Positions 6,414 through 8,357 of a stretch of DNA of 8,357 nt are shown here, one piece after another. Position 1 is the first letter of the stretch. Each line of letters starts with the position of its first letter. The stretch is from RGIG7213 sp045636245. Its GTDB lineage: Bacteria; Bacillota; Clostridia; Oscillospirales; CAG-272. The DNA lies in assembly GCA_045636245.1 (NCBI GenBank), contig JAZTXA010000184.1, positions 1 through 8,357 of the forward strand. Reading direction: 5' to 3'. Both the position numbers and the translations under genes were made by a program. Under the pieces are notes generated by a model. The model was given only the letters and a program-made list of their open reading frames with translations. It did not search any database and was not told the origin of the DNA.

Positions 6414-6429
6414 GTCATTGTTGAATTTA

Positions 6430-6458
6430 ATTATATGTATAGAAAGTTAAAATAACAA
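6430..6458 (-). promoter_or_regulatory. Sigma-A-type promoter for the sortase-glycosyltransferase operon
   Basis: Read leftward, TTGTTA (6453-6458), a 17-nt spacer and a perfect TATAAT (6430-6435) lie about 28 nt before the sortase start. Spacing and the -10 match are good, the -35 is partial. The 5' untranslated region would be about 20-25 nt and holds the strong ribosome binding site. Confidence 0.7.
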
Positions 6459-6519
6459 GCAAAAAATATTATTTTTTTGTTTTGTAACACAATATTTACA
6501 CTTTCGCCCATTAAATACA

Positions 6520-6548
6520 GTGACAAACATAATCTGATTTGGTTTAAT
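6520..6548 (+). promoter_or_regulatory. Probable promoter for the SGNH hydrolase gene
   Basis: GTGACA (6520-6525) and TTTAAT (6543-6548) are separated by 17 nt; each matches the sigma-A consensus at five of six positions. The start codon is 32 nt downstream and is preceded by GTGAGGT. Together with the leftward sortase promoter this fills the 179-nt divergent spacer 6402-6580, in which I see no other gene. Confidence 0.5.
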
Positions 6549-6580
6549 TGTATCGAAGTATCAAAAAGTGAGGTTTAAAA

Positions 6581-7630
6581 ATGATAACATACAGCAGTGA
6601 AGCTTATACAAAACCAATCTGGCTCGGAAATACGGTCGAAATGGAAATGTTCTGGCCGATAAAAAAAGACGGCGGAAAGGTAAAGATAAAACTTGCATAC
6701 CCGGTTGATGAAGTGATAAGTCTTTGCAATTCACGCCTTGAGAAAGAATTTGTTATAGGACGTGATTATACAGTCGAGGATGGCTTTATAGTTATACCCG
6801 ATACCTCCGAAATACAAGTGACCCCGTGGGAGGAAATAATACTCGATAAACCTCAGGAGGGCTCACAGCTCAATATCGAAGCATCTGTTGCAGGTAAATA
6901 TTTGTTTTTCTCCGAATCTTCTGCAATATCCGACAAACAGTATACGGTAAAGTATACACACAGCGGAAAATGGGGGGGTATCATTCCGAAGCGTCCCGAC
7001 GGAAAGCTTTCCAAAATGTCCGAAAAAATCAAAAAGGGTGAGGATTTCACATTTGCATTCTTCGGTGACAGCATTACTGTCGGCGCGAATTCAAGCGGTA
7101 CGGACTGGATAAATGTTCCGCCTTATGCACCCATTTGGCCGAGAACAGTTTGTAATGAACTTGAAAGAAGATACGGCGGAAAAATTTCCTACATAAACCA
7201 CGCCGTCGGCGGCAAGACATCCGACTGGGGTGTGGAGGAATTCAAAACTCTTCACGAGGGTGAAAATGCCGATCTTTTCGTCGTTGCATTCGGTATGAAC
7301 GATTTTACAAACCCGAAGTTTGAAGAAAATATCAGAACGATAATGCAATTTATATGGGAGAAAAATCCCGACTGTGAAATTATCCTTGTATCAACAATGC
7401 TTCCAAATACTTACGCAAAGGGATTCTTTAACGGACAGGATAAGCAGGAAGAAATACTTGAAAGAATTGCCAAAGAATACAGCTCTGTTGTGCTGGCGCC
7501 CGTTACAAGCGTGCACAAAGAGCTGTTGAAGAATAAATTTTACTTTGATATGACGGGCAACTGCGTAAACCATCCGAATGATTTTCTTGCGGCGATCTAC
7601 GCACAGACCGTTTTAGCCGTTCTTGATTAA
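6581..7630 (+). CDS. SGNH/GDSL-family hydrolase with an N-terminal domain, apparently cytoplasmic
   Basis: A 349-residue protein: residues 1-130 look like a beta-rich N-terminal domain I cannot name, and 155-349 form the SGNH hydrolase fold. Block I is FFGDSITVG (160-168) with nucleophile Ser164; block II is AVGGKTS (208-214) with the oxyanion Gly; block III is AFGMND (236-241) with Asn240; the last block is NHPNDF (330-335) with catalytic His331. The residue three before this His, normally Asp in DxxH, is Cys328; Asp334 or Asp323 might substitute, or the enzyme uses a Ser-His dyad. Related families are carbohydrate or acyl esterases, so removing acetyl groups from a glycan is possible but not shown. 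There is no signal peptide, which suggests an intracellular substrate. The start is supported by GTGAGGT 7 nt upstream. It is divergent from the sortase gene and ends tail to tail with the UPF0210 gene, sharing four bases. Confidence 0.88.
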   Translation: MITYSSEAYTKPIWLGNTVEMEMFWPIKKDGGKVKIKLAYPVDEVISLCNSRLEKEFVIGRDYTVEDGFIVIPDTSEIQVTPWEEIILDKPQEGSQLNIEASVAGKYLFFSESSAISDKQYTVKYTHSGKWGGIIPKRPDGKLSKMSEKIKKGEDFTFAFFGDSITVGANSSGTDWINVPPYAPIWPRTVCNELERRYGGKISYINHAVGGKTSDWGVEEFKTLHEGENADLFVVAFGMNDFTNPKFEENIRTIMQFIWEKNPDCEIILVSTMLPNTYAKGFFNGQDKQEEILERIAKEYSSVVLAPVTSVHKELLKNKFYFDMTGNCVNHPNDFLAAIYAQTVLAVLD

Positions 7631-8357
7631 TTTTTAAGGCTGTGTATGGGTGCGGGGATTCGTCCGCCTCTTGCGATGAACTCCGCACATGACTTACCGT
7701 TGACCTTCATAATGGGAGCATATCCCAAAAGACCGCCGAAAGACACCGATTCTCCGGCGGTCTTTCCATATGCGGGAATAAGACGTACTGCCGTAGTTTT
7801 CGTGTTTGCAACGCCTATTGAGATTTCATCCGCGATAATTCCGCAAATTATATCTGCGGGTGTATCGCCGGGGATCGCGATCATATCAAGTCCGACAGAG
7901 CATACCGCTGTCATGGCTTCGAGCTTTTCAAGCGAAAGCGCGCCTGATTCTGCAGCGGCGATCATGCCTGCATCCTCCGAAACGGGAATGAAAGCGCCCG
8001 AAAGTCCGCCAACGTGTGATGATGCCATAACGCCGCCTTTTTTGACTGCATCGTTAAGAAGTGCCAAAGCTGCCACCGTGCCGTGTGCACCGCACTGCTC
8101 AAGCCCCATATTTTCAAGTATGTATGCTACCGAGTCACCGACAGCGGGTGTAGGTGCGAGCGAAAGGTCAACGATGCCGAAGGGAACATTCAGTCTGCGC
8201 GATGCCTCGTGTGCAACAAGCTGTCCCATACGTGTTATCTTGAAGGAAGTTTTCTTTATTATATCGGCAAGGGCTGAAAGGTCACAGTTGCCTGCGCGTT
8301 TGATTGCAGAGCTTACAACACCGGGACCTGAAACGCCGACATTTATAACGGTTTCCG
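7627..8357 (-). CDS. UPF0210/DUF711 (PFL) family protein, C-terminal part, cut by window edge
   Basis: The frame stays open to the window edge, giving 242 residues of what is usually a protein of about 450; the N-terminal half and start codon lie beyond 8357. An internal ATG at 8227-8229 should not be taken as the start, because the upstream codons already match the family: ETVINVGVSGPGVV and a later KKTSFKITRMGQLV. Further conserved stretches are APTPAVGDSVA, SHVGGLSGAFIPVSED, LDMIAIPGDTPAD, NTKTTAVRLIPAYGK and FGGLLGYAPIM. The family is related in fold to the pyruvate formate-lyase/glycyl radical superfamily by annotation tradition, but its reaction is not established and I do not assign one. 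In many Firmicutes it follows a small ACT-domain protein, which would lie off the right edge here; that is from family knowledge. Its TAA stop overlaps the SGNH gene stop in TTAA. Confidence 0.9.
   Translation of the reverse strand, partial: ETVINVGVSGPGVVSSAIKRAGNCDLSALADIIKKTSFKITRMGQLVAHEASRRLNVPFGIVDLSLAPTPAVGDSVAYILENMGLEQCGAHGTVAALALLNDAVKKGGVMASSHVGGLSGAFIPVSEDAGMIAAAESGALSLEKLEAMTAVCSVGLDMIAIPGDTPADIICGIIADEISIGVANTKTTAVRLIPAYGKTAGESVSFGGLLGYAPIMKVNGKSCAEFIARGGRIPAPIHSLKN

Noticed and set aside
6446..6458. GTTA-AAA-TAAC symmetry at the sortase -35 box as a Rex-like operator
   Set aside because: Arms are only 4 bp with the wrong spacing for the Rex consensus, and such matches are frequent in AT-rich DNA.
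1..8357. Search for mobile elements, CRISPR arrays, tRNA/rRNA genes, toxin-antitoxin or defence modules
   Set aside because: No transposase, integrase, direct-repeat array, cloverleaf or defence-type gene is visible; apart from short spacers the window is filled with recognisable mainly housekeeping genes.

Overview
The window looks like core chromosome of a low-to-moderate GC, spore-former-type Bacillota, most likely an uncultured gut-type member of the Clostridia. The evidence is a recognisable spoVG, a tig-clpP pair, a DUF1540 cysteine-rich miniprotein, a class B sortase, strong AGGAGG-type ribosome binding sites and consensus-like sigma-A promoters. TGA and TAA act as ordinary stops. I see no phage, IS, CRISPR, tRNA or rRNA sequence.

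Layout. At the left (1-1625, minus) a trigger factor gene is followed 12 nt later by the start of clpP, which runs off the edge. The pair is driven by a clear promoter at 1663-1690. Next come a calcineurin-like metallophosphoesterase (1707-2417, minus) and, divergent from it, a 59-residue DUF1540 protein (2493-2672, plus). The latter runs tail to tail into murC (2661-4061, minus), with a 12-nt overlap of coding ends. A 232-nt AT-rich spacer holding two short inverted repeats separates murC from the divergent spoVG (4294-4578, plus). SpoVG ends in a textbook intrinsic terminator. That terminator is partly built from the 3' coding end of the oppositely oriented family 2 glycosyltransferase gene (4620-5375, minus), which forms a two-gene operon with an upstream class B sortase (5391-6401, minus). 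A 179-nt spacer with divergent promoters leads to a cytoplasmic-type SGNH/GDSL hydrolase (6581-7630, plus). Its stop codon interlocks with that of a UPF0210/DUF711 (PFL-family) gene (7627-8357, minus) that runs off the right edge.

Functionally the window mixes protein quality control (Tig, ClpP), cell-envelope construction (MurC, sortase, glycosyltransferase, perhaps the SGNH esterase), a conserved RNA-binding regulator (SpoVG) and poorly characterised conserved proteins (DUF1540, UPF0210, metallophosphoesterase). Genes sit in one- or two-gene units of alternating direction with very tight convergent ends. I found no convincing novel multi-gene system. The points most worth a second look are the terminator embedded in coding sequence, the sortase-glycosyltransferase pair, the inverted repeats between murC and spoVG, and the departure from the canonical DxxH block in the SGNH hydrolase.
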